From the NCBI GenBank assembly GCA_023433945.1, contig JAEYTP010000034.1, positions 1 through 21,237 on the forward strand: a stretch of 21,237 bases of DNA, given 5' to 3'. Source of the stretch: Bacillota bacterium (GTDB taxonomy: Bacteria; Bacillota; Clostridia; Acetivibrionales; DSM-1351). Positions within the stretch are counted from its first letter, which is position 1, and each line of letters starts with the position of its first letter. Below the pieces are notes generated by a model, which was not told the DNA's origin, made no database searches, and worked only from the letters and a program-made list of their open reading frames with translations. Below, one piece after another: positions 6,445 to 14,986 of the stretch. The translations under genes and the position numbers were made by a program.

Positions 6445-7896
6445 TTATCTTATATCTTCCACCTTGCTCACCTTGCGAAGTCTCCCCTTAATCGGAGTGT
6501 CCTGGAGTTGACGAAAAACCATTTCACCCTTACCGTTTAGTATTTCTACAAAGGTGGAAACATCAAGAATATTTATTACCCCGATATCCTCAGCACTCAT
6601 GCCCTTTAGATTACATAGAGTTCCTACAATATCTACTGCTCTCATTTTGGTTTTTTTCCCAGCATTTATATGAAGCTTCATTATATCCTTGCTTAACTTA
6701 ACATCCTTTGCCTCCTTGAGCTCAGGCCTTTTGGCGGTCTTCTGCTCAAAAGCTTCCTTTGAGATGGCTACTCCCCTATCACTAGGGCGTAGTCTCTCTT
6801 CTATTTCTTTACCGATATATTCATGAATTGCACCAATAAGTCTATCATCATCGGGTGTAACAAAGGTAACAGCCTTGCCTTTATTTCCTATGCGGCCTGT
6901 TCTTCCGATTCTATGAACGTAATCTTCAGCTTCTCTTGGTACATCATAGTTTATAACCAGTGAAATATCTTGTATATCTATACCTCTTGCAGCAACATCG
7001 GTAGCTATCAAATACCTGAATCTACCCTGGCGGAAATCTTCCATGACACGTTGTCTGTCCCGCTGTTCCATTCCTCCATGAAGCCTACTACAACTATACT
7101 TTTGCTTTGCCATTTCAGCAAACAATGCTTCTGTCATCTGCTTTGTATTGCAGAAAACAATACAACTATCAGGGTTCTCTACTGTCAAAATATCCTTTAG
7201 AAGCTGAAGCTTTTCGGATTTATTCATTTGTATACGTTGCTGAAATATGTTATTAGAAGTAGAGTTTTTCTCCTCTATCTCAATTCGAACTGCATTGTTC
7301 ATATATTTGCTACATAATAATTCAATATCAGTGGGCATTGTAGCCGAAAGTAGTACCGTCGTTCTCTTTTGTGGTAAGCTTGAAATAATAGTCTCCACCT
7401 GTTCTATAAACCCCATATTGAGCATTTCATCAGCCTCATCAATAACCAGGTATCTTATGTTAGTCAGGTCGATGGTTCCTCTTTCAATATGATCAATAAT
7501 CCTCCCTGGAGTACCTACAACAACATGGGTTTTCTGCTTGAGTTCTTTTTCCTGTATATGAAAAGGTGACTTACCGAACACTGCTGCTACCTTCAGTCTC
7601 TTAAATCTGCCTATGTTGAAAATATCCTCCCTTACCTGCATCGCAAGCTCTCTTGTAGGAGTAAGTACCAATGCCTGCGGCTTATTCTCCATCCAATCAG
7701 TAAGCTCTGTAATGGGTATTCCAAAGGCGGCAGTTTTTCCGCTGCCTGTTTTGGATTTTACGATTATATCCCTATTTTCCAGTAGTACAGGAATAACCTT
7801 TTGTTGCACTTGTGATGGATTATTATATCCCAATAATGCTATTGCACGCTGAACCTCTTCACTGAGATTATATTGATAAAAGTTAGAGTTTGTCAT
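6445..7896 (-). CDS. dbpA: DEAD-box ATP-dependent RNA helicase DbpA/YxiN
   Basis: A 483-residue DEAD-box helicase. Motifs: SKTGSGKT (48-55), PTRELA (80-85), TPGR (129-132), DEAD (153-156), SAT (184-186), TDVAARGID (299-307) and HRIGRTGR (328-335). Residues about 405-478 (KLHINAGKKTKMRAVDIVG, then IGVINILD) are the DbpA RNA-binding domain, which in Escherichia coli DbpA and Bacillus YxiN recognises hairpin 92 of 23S rRNA. Length and domain order match DbpA, so it is expected to remodel the peptidyl-transferase region during 50S subunit assembly. It is monocistronic, with a terminator downstream and a short tandem array in its leader. The start follows AAAAGG with 7-nt spacing. Confidence 0.95.
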   Translation of the reverse strand: MTNSNFYQYNLSEEVQRAIALLGYNNPSQVQQKVIPVLLENRDIIVKSKTGSGKTAAFGIPITELTDWMENKPQALVLTPTRELAMQVREDIFNIGRFKRLKVAAVFGKSPFHIQEKELKQKTHVVVGTPGRIIDHIERGTIDLTNIRYLVIDEADEMLNMGFIEQVETIISSLPQKRTTVLLSATMPTDIELLCSKYMNNAVRIEIEEKNSTSNNIFQQRIQMNKSEKLQLLKDILTVENPDSCIVFCNTKQMTEALFAEMAKQKYSCSRLHGGMEQRDRQRVMEDFRQGRFRYLIATDVAARGIDIQDISLVINYDVPREAEDYVHRIGRTGRIGNKGKAVTFVTPDDDRLIGAIHEYIGKEIEERLRPSDRGVAISKEAFEQKTAKRPELKEAKDVKLSKDIMKLHINAGKKTKMRAVDIVGTLCNLKGMSAEDIGVINILDVSTFVEILNGKGEMVFRQLQDTPIKGRLRKVSKVEDIR

Positions 7897-8018
7897 TTAG
7901 TTACCTTTTCCTCATAATATGATAATTTTAATTTTATATTGTATATCATGTAGCTACCCTGTATTCTGCCTTTGTATATCATGTAGTAATCAAATATTTT
8001 ACATTGTATATCATGTAG
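7888..8018. repeat. 32-33-bp tandem repeat in the dbpA leader, 3 copies plus the start region
   Basis: TTGTATATCATGTAG occurs exactly at 7939-7953, 7972-7986 and 8004-8018. The dbpA start region (7888-7905) matches the first copy (7941-7958) at 14 of 18 positions, including the ATG (CAT on this strand) and GGTA on the minus strand. The start codon and its surroundings therefore look like a fourth, older copy. Confidence 0.85.
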
Positions 8019-8315
8019 TCCCCATATACTTTGCATATAGTTTATATGATGTTTTTCTTATATATGTACTTCCGGAATCTTTTTCCACCGTTACATCTTT
8101 ATTCGCCTTTTGTATTGTCTTTTACATTTTATATATTAAAGGCTAGTATTACAAGTCTACCAATCTATTTTCTTTCACCAATTGTCTTCTGATAAATACG
8201 AAGTTATTTTTGAACTAGTTAATTTAAAGTAAATAAATGAAAATAACATCCAATATTCATACATTTATCTATAAAAAATCAACCTCATTGTCTTTTAAAA
8301 TAATTCTCTAATATC
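8019..8315. other. AT-rich intergenic stretch without recognised features
   Basis: This lies between divergent dbpA and hcp. I see no credible coding frame, hairpin terminator or repeat. It must hold the dbpA promoter on the minus strand, but no -35/-10 pair stands out. Confidence 0.5.
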
Positions 8316-8357
8316 GTTGCAAATGCAACCGACAGATCCCCTGGAAAAAAATATAAT
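8316..8357 (+). promoter_or_regulatory. hcp promoter with Crp/Fnr-type operator
   Basis: GTTGCAAATGCAAC (8316-8329) is a perfect 14-bp palindrome. A -10 TATAAT lies at 8352-8357, and 17 bp upstream is a weak -35, CCGACA (8329-8334), touching the operator. The predicted transcript start near 8364 puts the operator centre at about -41.5, the classic position for a Crp/Fnr-type class II activator. The same TTGCAAATGCAAC sequence occurs before the Crp/Fnr-type gene just downstream of hcp, so that protein is the likely activator. Confidence 0.75.
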
Positions 8358-8436
8358 AAATACAAATATATTAATAAATTTTGTAGAGTAGTGCTTGCAA
8401 TAAATTGTAGTATTACTCAAAAAAGGGAGGATTATT

Positions 8437-10065
8437 ATGAGTATGTTTTGTTATCAGTGTCAAGAGACAGCAAAGGGTATTGGCTGCCAGCTTAAGGGGG
8501 TTTGTGGAAAAAATGAAGATGTTGCTAGACTCCAAGACTTATTGATTTATACCGTTAAAGGTATTTCAGAGATTGTAGTAAAAGGAAAACTTAATGTTAC
8601 TGAGACAGATATAGTAAATCATGCAGTTATCAAGAGTTTATTTATCACCATAACCAACGCAAACTTTGATGAGTCAGCAGTAGAAAATCAGATAAGACTT
8701 ATGCTTACACTTAGAAATGAATTACGTCAAAAGGTGTCCGGTGTGACATTTGGCGACGCTGCTTTATTTGAAGTAACAGATAGAGCTTCAATGCTTGATA
8801 AGGGCTCAAAAATTGGTGTTCTCTCAACAGAAAATGAGGATATCAGATCATTAAGAGAACTCATTACTTACGGAATAAAGGGTATGTCAGCATACGCTCA
8901 TCATGCATTCAATCTGGGTAAAGAAGATACCCAAATATTTGAATTTATCTATAAAGCAATGGCAGCAACTTTGAATGACCAATTAACAGCTGACGAGCTA
9001 GTTGCACTTACATTAAAAACGGGCGAATTTGGTGTCAGAACAATGGCACTATTGGATGAGGCAAATACTACTAAGTATGGAAACCCTGAAATTACAAGTG
9101 TTAATATCGGAGTTCGTAACAATCCTGGTATTTTGATTTCTGGCCATGACCTAAAAGACCTAGAGGAGCTGCTTGAACAAACGCAGGGCACAGGTGTTGA
9201 TGTATATACCCATAGTGAAATGCTGCCTGCGCATTACTATCCATACTTTAAAAAATACGAGAACTTTGTAGGAAATTACGGTAATGCATGGTGGAAGCAG
9301 TTGGAGGAATTCCAATCCTTTAATGGACCAATACTCTTCACCACTAACTGTATAGTGCCTCCAAGGAGTGAGACAGTCAGGAGTAGAATATTTACCACTG
9401 GTGCATCAGGCTATCCCGGATGTACACATATTGAAGCTGATGAAAACGGCAAAAAGGATTTTAGCGCAATTATTGAAATGGCTAAAACATGCCAATCTCC
9501 AATTGAAATTGAAAAGGGTGCTATAGTTGGTGGTTTTGCACATGCTCAGGTTCTATCCTTGGCTGACAAGGTTATTGATGCTGTAAAATCAGGTGCTATA
9601 AAGAAGTTCTTTGTAATGGCAGGTTGTGACGGTAGAATGAAGTCACGAGATTATTACACCGAATTTGCACAGAAGCTACCAAGCGATACTGTAATTCTCA
9701 CTGCCGGATGTGCAAAATATAAATATAACAAGCTCAGTCTTGGTGACATCGGTGGTATTCCAAGAGTTCTAGATGCCGGACAATGTAATGATTCATACTC
9801 ATTAGCAGTTATAGCACTCAAACTAAAAGAGGTGTTTGGACTTAATGATATAAATGAGCTCCCTATTGCTTATAATATCGCCTGGTATGAGCAAAAAGCG
9901 GTAATTGTACTACTGGCTTTACTATATCTAGGAGTAAAGAATATCCATCTAGGACCAACTCTACCAGCTTTCCTTTCTCCGAACGTTGCAAAGGTGCTTG
10001 TTGAAACCTTTGGAATATCAGGGATAGGTACTGTTGATAGCGATATTGAATTACTTATGAAATAA
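8437..10065 (+). CDS. hcp: Hybrid-cluster protein (hydroxylamine/NO reductase), class I
   Basis: A complete 542-residue Hcp. The N-terminal cysteines C5, C8, C17 and C23 (CX2CX8CX5C) are the cubane-cluster pattern of class I Hcp from anaerobes. Hybrid-cluster ligands can be placed by motif: His237 (SGHDL), Glu261 (HSEMLPA), Cys305 (TTNCI), Cys397 (VMAGCDGR, the persulfide position), Cys425 (TAGCAKY), Cys450 (GQCND), Glu485 and Lys487 (WYEQKA). None is missing. Hcp reduces NO or hydroxylamine in the cytoplasm and protects against nitrosative stress. The start follows AGGGAGGA. A conserved operator upstream and a Crp/Fnr regulator downstream match the usual hcp-HcpR arrangement. No hcr reductase gene is nearby, as expected for this class. 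Confidence 0.97.
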   Translation: MSMFCYQCQETAKGIGCQLKGVCGKNEDVARLQDLLIYTVKGISEIVVKGKLNVTETDIVNHAVIKSLFITITNANFDESAVENQIRLMLTLRNELRQKVSGVTFGDAALFEVTDRASMLDKGSKIGVLSTENEDIRSLRELITYGIKGMSAYAHHAFNLGKEDTQIFEFIYKAMAATLNDQLTADELVALTLKTGEFGVRTMALLDEANTTKYGNPEITSVNIGVRNNPGILISGHDLKDLEELLEQTQGTGVDVYTHSEMLPAHYYPYFKKYENFVGNYGNAWWKQLEEFQSFNGPILFTTNCIVPPRSETVRSRIFTTGASGYPGCTHIEADENGKKDFSAIIEMAKTCQSPIEIEKGAIVGGFAHAQVLSLADKVIDAVKSGAIKKFFVMAGCDGRMKSRDYYTEFAQKLPSDTVILTAGCAKYKYNKLSLGDIGGIPRVLDAGQCNDSYSLAVIALKLKEVFGLNDINELPIAYNIAWYEQKAVIVLLALLYLGVKNIHLGPTLPAFLSPNVAKVLVETFGISGIGTVDSDIELLMK

Positions 10066-10069
10066 ATAC

Positions 10070-10166
10070 CCAAGTATTTTAGAGTTTTTAAGAATGATCA
10101 AAACAATTTAGTCTATTTTACTAACCAAAATAATTTAGTCTATCTTATAAACTAACCAAAACAACT
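10070..10166. repeat. Imperfect 27-30-bp tandem repeat after hcp, 3-4 copies
   Basis: CAAAA(C/T)AA(T/C)TTAG recurs at 10099, 10126 and 10156, joined by TCTAT and ACTAACC blocks. A weaker earlier copy begins about 10070 (CCAAGTATTTTAG), four bases after the hcp stop. The last copy runs into the terminator hairpin. Confidence 0.7.
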
Positions 10167-10209
10167 TAGCAGCTCCTAGTATTTTATTAGGAGCTGTTAG
10201 TTTTATATG
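10167..10209 (+). terminator. hcp terminator
   Basis: Arms 10167-10178 and 10188-10199 pair over 12 bp with one wobble (core CAGCTCCTA/TAGGAGCTG), followed by GTTTTATAT. It separates hcp from the regulator gene, so the latter needs its own promoter. Confidence 0.82.
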
Positions 10210-10257
10210 TACTATAGAAATATTAGAGGTATAATAAATTATACATATATAATCGTT

Positions 10258-10270
10258 TTGCAAATGCAAC
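10258..10270 (+). promoter_or_regulatory. Operator of the Crp/Fnr-type gene
   Basis: TTGCAAATGCAAC repeats the core of the hcp operator. It starts 5 bp after a TATAAT (10248-10253), so it would cover the transcript start, a position fitting autorepression. No good -35 is visible; a second TATAAT lies at 10230-10235, so the true start point is uncertain. The ribosome binding site AGAGGTGG follows directly. Confidence 0.65.
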
Positions 10271-10284
10271 ATAAGAGGTGGATT

Positions 10285-10947
10285 ATGAAGAAATATTATG
10301 GTCAACTAAAGAGCAATGTTCTATTCAAGAATATGGATTCAAATCAATTAGAAAGTGTACTAAACTGTCTATCTGCAAAGGAAAAATGTTATAAAAAAAA
10401 TGATTTTATCCTGCTACAAGGAGAACAAATAAAGTCTGTAGGCATAGTGTTGTCAGGAAGTATTAATATAATAAAGGAAGATTTAGACGGTAATATTAAT
10501 ATACTAGCTCACTTAGGAGTAAATGAAATTTTTGCTGAAGCATTCGCCTTTGCTGACCTTGAAGAGTGCCCAGTATCAGTACAGGCAGCAGAAAATTGTG
10601 ATATCCTGTTTATAGATTGTAAACGTATTCTTAAGACTTGTGATAAAGCCTGTCTTTTTCATTCAACATTAATTCAAAACATGATTTCTTTGATTGCCAA
10701 AAAGAACATACTACAAAATCAAAAAATTGAAATAATTTCTAAGCGTACTACAAGAGAAAAGTTGAAAACATACTTTAACACCTTGGTTTTGGGCTCACAC
10801 TCAAAGAAGTTTACTATTCCATACAACAGAGAAGCACTTGCAAATTTCCTTTGTGTTGATAGAAGTGCCCTTTCACGTGAGCTATCCGCTATGAGGGATG
10901 AGGGCATTATACGCTTTAACAAGAATGAATTTGAAATTATAAAATAA
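10285..10947 (+). CDS. Crp/Fnr-family regulator, HcpR-like
   Basis: A 220-residue protein with an N-terminal cyclic-nucleotide-like beta-barrel (about 15-120; NDFILLQGEQIKSVGIVLSG) and a C-terminal winged helix with recognition region REALANFLCVDRSALSRELSAM (182-203). I chose ATG 10285 because it follows AGAGGTGG; an upstream ATG at 10207 would put the operator and a TATAAT inside the coding region. Eight cysteines are present (28, 35, 95, 105, 112, 119, 123, 190), with a cluster in DCKRILKTCDKAC, perhaps relevant to redox or metal sensing. Position next to hcp and the shared operator indicate control of hcp, as HcpR does in other anaerobes. Its signal is probably NO, via a cofactor I cannot read from sequence. 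Confidence 0.88.
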   Translation: MKKYYGQLKSNVLFKNMDSNQLESVLNCLSAKEKCYKKNDFILLQGEQIKSVGIVLSGSINIIKEDLDGNINILAHLGVNEIFAEAFAFADLEECPVSVQAAENCDILFIDCKRILKTCDKACLFHSTLIQNMISLIAKKNILQNQKIEIISKRTTREKLKTYFNTLVLGSHSKKFTIPYNREALANFLCVDRSALSRELSAMRDEGIIRFNKNEFEIIK

Positions 10948-10951
10948 AAGA

Positions 10952-11005
10952 GCAAAGAGGAAAGAACTTATCTACTTGATAATTTCTTTCCTCTTTGCTT
11001 TTATA
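10952..11005. terminator. Bidirectional terminator between the regulator gene and the sugar ABC operon
   Basis: Arms 10952-10966 and 10984-10998 form a perfect 15-bp stem (GCAAAGAGGAAAGAA). The plus side is followed by TTTTATA, and the minus side by TCTTTTATTTTA. It can end both the plus-strand regulator transcript and the long minus-strand operon. Confidence 0.87.
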
Positions 11006-11050
11006 GGGAGAAATTTATTTCATTTTTTAAAGGCTAAAGTCCTCTATTGA

Positions 11051-11120
11051 GTCGTTAATTCTTCTTTCTATTATGTCATTAATTCTATTATTTATAGTCT
11101 CGTTACCTTCTTCTTTCTCG
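11051..11120. repeat. Imperfect 22-24-bp triplication at the 3' end of the last permease gene
   Basis: Related units start at 11051 (GTCGTTAATTCTTCTTTCTA), 11075 (GTCATTAATTCTATTATTTA) and 11097 (GTCTCGTTACCTTCTTCTTT). The third is the 3' end of the coding sequence and includes the last codons before the stop at 11092-11094. The downstream two look like decayed copies of that gene end. Confidence 0.6.
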
Positions 11121-12165
11121 AACAGATAATACTCTGTAGTACAATAAAGAAGCATAGCATACCAGCACGTGTAATCTGTGGCCACCATGGATCTTGACTT
11201 CCAATTGCTGTAACTACAAGCAGTACTATACCACTTGTTAATACACCGAATAAGGTACCAAAGATATTCCCGACACCCCCAGTAAGCAATGTACCTCCTA
11301 TGATAGATGCTGCTATAGCGTCCATTTCAAGTCCCGTAGCCTGTTGAACAGAACCAGACCTTGTGTGGAAAAGGTATAAGAATCCACCGATACCAGCAAG
11401 TAAGCCACAAAGCAAATGTGCATAAAACTTTGTACGCTTGACATTTATACCGAGCATGAGTGCACTTTGTGCATTTCCGCCAACAGCATAGAAGCTTCTT
11501 CCCAATTTAGTTTTCTTGAGTAGCCAATACATCATAACTACAATAATAATCGCTACGATAACTCCATACTCAAGCTTGGACTGTATGAAAGCTCCCTTTC
11601 TATTGTAATCCCCAATAAAGGGTATTTGTATCCTTGCACCTGATAACTTTTCAAACGCAGGGTTATTAACCTGTATCTGGTTAACTTCTATTAGGGCAAC
11701 CAAACCCCTACCCAAGAACATTCCCGCTAATGTAACGATAAATGGCTGCATGTCAAGATATGCTACCATGTAACCTTGAACAGCACCAAAAATCAAGCCA
11801 ATTGCTAAAGCCAAAATCAGAGATGTTACAAAGTTAAAACCATAATTATTGAGACATACTATACATGCTGTACATATTAGTGCTGTAGAACCGCCAACGG
11901 AAATATCAATACTTCCCGTTATCATAACTACTGAAAGTCCGCAAGCTATTACTATCAGTGCAGCATTCTCGTTGAAGAGGTTAAAAAACATCTGAATCTT
12001 GTTAAAGCCCTTGTCCCCAAGGAACGCAATTGAAAGCACATAAATTGCTATAAACAATGAAATAGTTATTGTCAGTAAGAAAGCAGTATCGGTGTGAGAC
12101 TCTTTTGGTCTGAGTCTCTTTTGAATAGCTGTGATTTTTTTCGTATCCTGAGTTTTGTTCAACAT
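11092..12165 (-). CDS. Sugar ABC transporter permease (YjfF/RbsC type)
   Basis: A 357-residue BPD_transp_2 permease with about eight to ten membrane segments. Family signatures are GLSVVMITGSIDISVGG (substrate-channel region), MQPFIVTLAGMFLGRGL, the EAA-like loop region LGRSFYAVGGNAQSALMLGINVKRTK, and AIAASIIGGTLLTGGVGNIFGTLFG. The start is taken as ATG 12165, one base after the TGA of the preceding permease and 10 nt after AAAGGAG. A GTG at 12174 would overlap that gene but sits too close to the ribosome binding site. It is the second of two permeases that should form a heterodimer in the membrane. It is the last gene of the operon, followed by a terminator at 10952-10998. Confidence 0.9.
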   Translation of the reverse strand: MLNKTQDTKKITAIQKRLRPKESHTDTAFLLTITISLFIAIYVLSIAFLGDKGFNKIQMFFNLFNENAALIVIACGLSVVMITGSIDISVGGSTALICTACIVCLNNYGFNFVTSLILALAIGLIFGAVQGYMVAYLDMQPFIVTLAGMFLGRGLVALIEVNQIQVNNPAFEKLSGARIQIPFIGDYNRKGAFIQSKLEYGVIVAIIIVVMMYWLLKKTKLGRSFYAVGGNAQSALMLGINVKRTKFYAHLLCGLLAGIGGFLYLFHTRSGSVQQATGLEMDAIAASIIGGTLLTGGVGNIFGTLFGVLTSGIVLLVVTAIGSQDPWWPQITRAGMLCFFIVLQSIICSRKKKVTRL

Positions 12166-12166
12166 A

Positions 12167-13273
12167 TCAACCACGCTCCTTTACATCACCAGCAGCCACC
12201 CTCGATAATGTAACTTTTTTGCTAAAGAAGCTTTTAACAACAGGAGTTTGAATGGCTACAAGTAAAATAATGATGACTGCCTTGAAAACTGGAACAGCAT
12301 TTGTATTTACGTTCAGTGTGGTCAACATAGAGGTTAAGGATTGGATGGTATACGCTCCAATAATTGAGCCTGTCATATTAAATTTACCGCCCCCAAGAGA
12401 ATTCCCTCCAAGTGCGACTGCCAAAATAACATCCATTTCTATGCTAGGTACTATTGTATAAGGATTTACTGTCTGAACCCTACTAGACTGAATAAAACCT
12501 GCAATACCTACACACAGACCTAATATAATAAACGATAATAGTTTAATCATAGATGGGTTGAGACCGTTTAGCCTTGATGACTTATCATTTATACCTACAG
12601 CCTGAGTGTACAAACCAAGGTTGGTTTTTTTCAACATTAAGAATGTTATTAGAACTACAACAATAGTGATCAGTATTGGTGTAGGTATTGGAAATCCCGG
12701 TATGAAGTTTCCATAATATCCAAAGGATTCTACAGCCTTTGGTTTAAGCCCACCCATTGCCATTGATCCTATTGATCGCCCAGCAGTAAATAAAATAAGA
12801 GTTGCTACCATAGGTTGAATGTTAAATTTGGAAACAAGAATACCGTTAAATACTCCACAAGCCATACCAGCAAGGCACCCTAACACTAGAGCAAGAATAA
12901 TCGGAGCCTGCAATTCTGTAGGCTGTGTTTGGTTTCCGCACAAAACTCTCATAATTACCCCGCCAACTATTGCGATGGTTGCACCAACGCTGATATCCTG
13001 CCCCCTTGAGGAAGACGTCACCAGTGTCATTCCTATGGCTAGAATAACAAGTTCTGCAGAGTTACTAAGAATGTTAATCAAATTTCCAATCAAAACTGGA
13101 TTACCCATACTGTCTTTACCCATGCTGACTCTTAAAAATTCCGGATTAATAAAAATATTAATCAACAAAAGACATGCAAGAAACGTAATAGGTATAAACA
13201 ATTTGTGCTTTATTATCGCCTTAAGTACTGATGTTGAACGGTCGGTACTAAGTTTGGTATTGATTTTGGTCAT
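12167..13273 (-). CDS. Sugar ABC transporter permease (YtfT/RbsC type)
   Basis: A 368-residue BPD_transp_2 permease. Visible family features are the hydrophobic first segment after a basic N-terminus, AIGMTLVTSSSRGQDISVGATIAIVGG, MVATLILFTAGRSI, LGLYTQAVGINDKSSRLNGLN (the cytoplasmic loop that contacts the ATPase) and MDVILAVALGGNSLGGGKFN. Its ATG follows GGGGGGAG and lies 26 nt inside the 3' end of the ATPase gene in another frame, so the two are translationally coupled. With the following permease it matches the YtfT-YjfF pair of galactofuranose-type importers. Substrate cannot be fixed from the permease alone. Confidence 0.9.
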   Translation of the reverse strand: MTKINTKLSTDRSTSVLKAIIKHKLFIPITFLACLLLINIFINPEFLRVSMGKDSMGNPVLIGNLINILSNSAELVILAIGMTLVTSSSRGQDISVGATIAIVGGVIMRVLCGNQTQPTELQAPIILALVLGCLAGMACGVFNGILVSKFNIQPMVATLILFTAGRSIGSMAMGGLKPKAVESFGYYGNFIPGFPIPTPILITIVVVLITFLMLKKTNLGLYTQAVGINDKSSRLNGLNPSMIKLLSFIILGLCVGIAGFIQSSRVQTVNPYTIVPSIEMDVILAVALGGNSLGGGKFNMTGSIIGAYTIQSLTSMLTTLNVNTNAVPVFKAVIIILLVAIQTPVVKSFFSKKVTLSRVAAGDVKERG

Positions 13274-14789
13274 TTTGACTTACTCCCCCCGCTATAGTAT
13301 GCATTATTTTATCCTGAGTCATATCATCCCCCTGTAATTCTCCAACTACATGAAGATCACGCATGACAATTAGTCTGGAACAAGTACGCAGCATCTCTTC
13401 AATTTCTGATGAAATAAATGTGATACTCATACCTTCAGAGGCAAGCTTTAGCACTAGCTTCTGTATTTCTACCTTAGTGCCTATATCAATTCCTCGGGTT
13501 GGCTCATCAAGAATGAGATAATCAGGATGGGTGAGCAACCACCTTGCAAGAATAACTTTCTGTTGATTTCCACCAGATAATGAGTTTATAGGAGTATCTG
13601 CTGAAGCAGTTTTTATGCCAAGCAAATTAATATATTCGTCAGCGAAAGCTTCTGCCTGAGCTTTTGTAAAAGGTCTAAAGAAACCTCTCATAACCTGTAA
13701 TGCAAGAATTATATTATCACGGACTGATAAGTCACCAATAATTCCATCTCTTTTACGGTCCTCCGAGAGATAACCAATACCCTTTTTCATTGCTTTTATT
13801 GGTGATGAAATGTTCACACTCTCGCCTTTAATTTTCAACTTACCCTTTATTACTTTATCTGCCCCAAATATTGCTCGCACGCACTCGCTGCGACCAGAAC
13901 CAAGTAATCCGGCAAACCCCGTTACCTCACCTTTATAGGCAGTAAAATTAAATGGTTTTATTCCCGAAGTACTTGATAGGCCTTCGGTACATATTAGTGC
14001 ATCACTACAGTCATTGTTAATAAACTGTCCCTCATTATGTATTTCAGCTAAATCTCCAAGTTCCTTACCCATCATCTTGGCAACAAGTTCAACTCTGGGT
14101 AAATCTTTTATTTCATATTCTCCAACTAATTCACCATTGCGTAAGACAGTAATCTTATCACATAATGCATATACCTGATCGAGAAAGTGGGTAACAAATA
14201 TTACTCCTACCCCTCTGCTTTTAAGTTCACGCATAAGTGAAAACAGTTTTGCAACCTCATGCTCATCCAATGATGATGTTGGCTCATCAAGGATAAGCAC
14301 CTTACACTCCATATCAACGGCACGTGCAATAGCTACCATTTGTTGAACTGCAATAGAGCAATTTGATAATTGCTGAGTTGGTTTTGCAGGTATTCCCAGA
14401 CTTTTAAGAATACTCTCCGCTTTGCTGTTGCTCTTCTTCCAATTGACAAGTAAGTCATTGGTTCTACCAATAAATAGATTCTCGGCAACAGTTAGGTTGG
14501 GACATAGCGTTATCTCCTGATACACAGTGCTTATCCCGAGCTTTTGAGCCTCTTGAGGAGACTTGATACTTACTGGCTTATCATTATTCACTCCTTTGAT
14601 ACAAATTTCTCCAGCATCCTTTGTATAGACGCCTGTCAAAACCTTTATCAAGGTTGACTTTCCAGCACCGTTTTCCCCCATCAGAGCATGAATCTCGCCC
14701 TCACACAAATTAAAGTTGACATTCTGCAAAGCTTTTACGCCTGGAAAGCTCATATATATATTTTTCATTGTAAGTACGGTGTTCTGCAT
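13248..14789 (-). CDS. Two-domain sugar ABC transporter ATPase (YtfR/RbsA/MglA type)
   Basis: About 513 residues with two nucleotide-binding domains. The first has Walker A GENGAGKST (38-46) and Walker B LILDEPTSSLD (165-175) but a degenerate signature (LSNCSIAVQQ, 141-150). The second has the family's typical degenerate Walker A GLLGSGRSE (294-302) but an intact signature LSGGNQQ (404-410) and LILDEPTRGID (425-435). This asymmetry is normal for the pentose/hexose importer group. Start choice is awkward: GGAGG (14806-14810) lies 16 nt upstream of ATG 14789, further than usual. An in-frame ATT would sit at ideal distance, and a TTG at 14825 lacks a binding site. A stem-loop separates it from the upstream solute-binding gene. 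Confidence 0.93.
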   Translation of the reverse strand: MQNTVLTMKNIYMSFPGVKALQNVNFNLCEGEIHALMGENGAGKSTLIKVLTGVYTKDAGEICIKGVNNDKPVSIKSPQEAQKLGISTVYQEITLCPNLTVAENLFIGRTNDLLVNWKKSNSKAESILKSLGIPAKPTQQLSNCSIAVQQMVAIARAVDMECKVLILDEPTSSLDEHEVAKLFSLMRELKSRGVGVIFVTHFLDQVYALCDKITVLRNGELVGEYEIKDLPRVELVAKMMGKELGDLAEIHNEGQFINNDCSDALICTEGLSSTSGIKPFNFTAYKGEVTGFAGLLGSGRSECVRAIFGADKVIKGKLKIKGESVNISSPIKAMKKGIGYLSEDRKRDGIIGDLSVRDNIILALQVMRGFFRPFTKAQAEAFADEYINLLGIKTASADTPINSLSGGNQQKVILARWLLTHPDYLILDEPTRGIDIGTKVEIQKLVLKLASEGMSITFISSEIEEMLRTCSRLIVMRDLHVVGELQGDDMTQDKIMHTIAGGVSQNDQNQYQT

Positions 14790-14861
14790 GTTTATAATAC
14801 TCAAACCTCCGTTCAGACACGACAACGGACATTATCCTGTCACAGTTATTTATAAATCTAA

Positions 14862-14919
14862 GAAATGCGTGGTACCAAGTTTCGCTACAATAGTCCACAT
14901 ACTCGGTGCCACGCATTTC
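14862..14919 (-). other. Intercistronic stem-loop between the solute-binding and ATPase genes
   Basis: Arms 14862-14876 and 14905-14919 pair over 15 bp with one G-T wobble (GAAATGCGTGG core) around a 28-nt loop. On the minus strand it is followed by TTAGATTTATAA, a poor U-tract, so it is probably not a full terminator. In other sugar ABC operons such structures protect the 3' end of the highly expressed binding-protein message or allow partial termination. That role here is inference. Confidence 0.7.
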
Positions 14920-14986
14920 AATGAGTTCTAATCTTTGTTCACTTTTTGACTATCGTTGTTTTACTGATTTTCAATAGATTATATAA

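Noticed and set aside
6244..6540. Plus-strand frame of 98 codons
   Set aside because: It spans a repeat array, a terminator hairpin and the antisense of the dbpA 3' end, and has no homology I recognise.
7919..8146. Plus-strand frame of 75 codons
   Set aside because: It is made largely of the dbpA leader repeat read through (repeated CISC-like motifs), with no ribosome binding site.
10207..10284. Earlier ATG start for the Crp/Fnr-type protein
   Set aside because: It has no ribosome binding site, lies at the T-tract of the hcp terminator and would place a TATAAT and the operator inside the gene. ATG 10285 follows AGAGGTGG.
12165..12174. GTG start for the second permease
   Set aside because: It is one base from the ribosome binding site, whereas ATG 12165 sits at normal spacing directly after the previous stop.
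12819..13337. Plus-strand frame of 172 codons
   Set aside because: It is antisense to the permease gene, a by-product of membrane-protein codon bias, with no initiation signal.
14710..14916. Minus-strand frame of 68 codons over the intercistronic stem-loop
   Set aside because: It overlaps the ATPase N-terminus out of frame, is composed partly of hairpin sequence and resembles nothing known.
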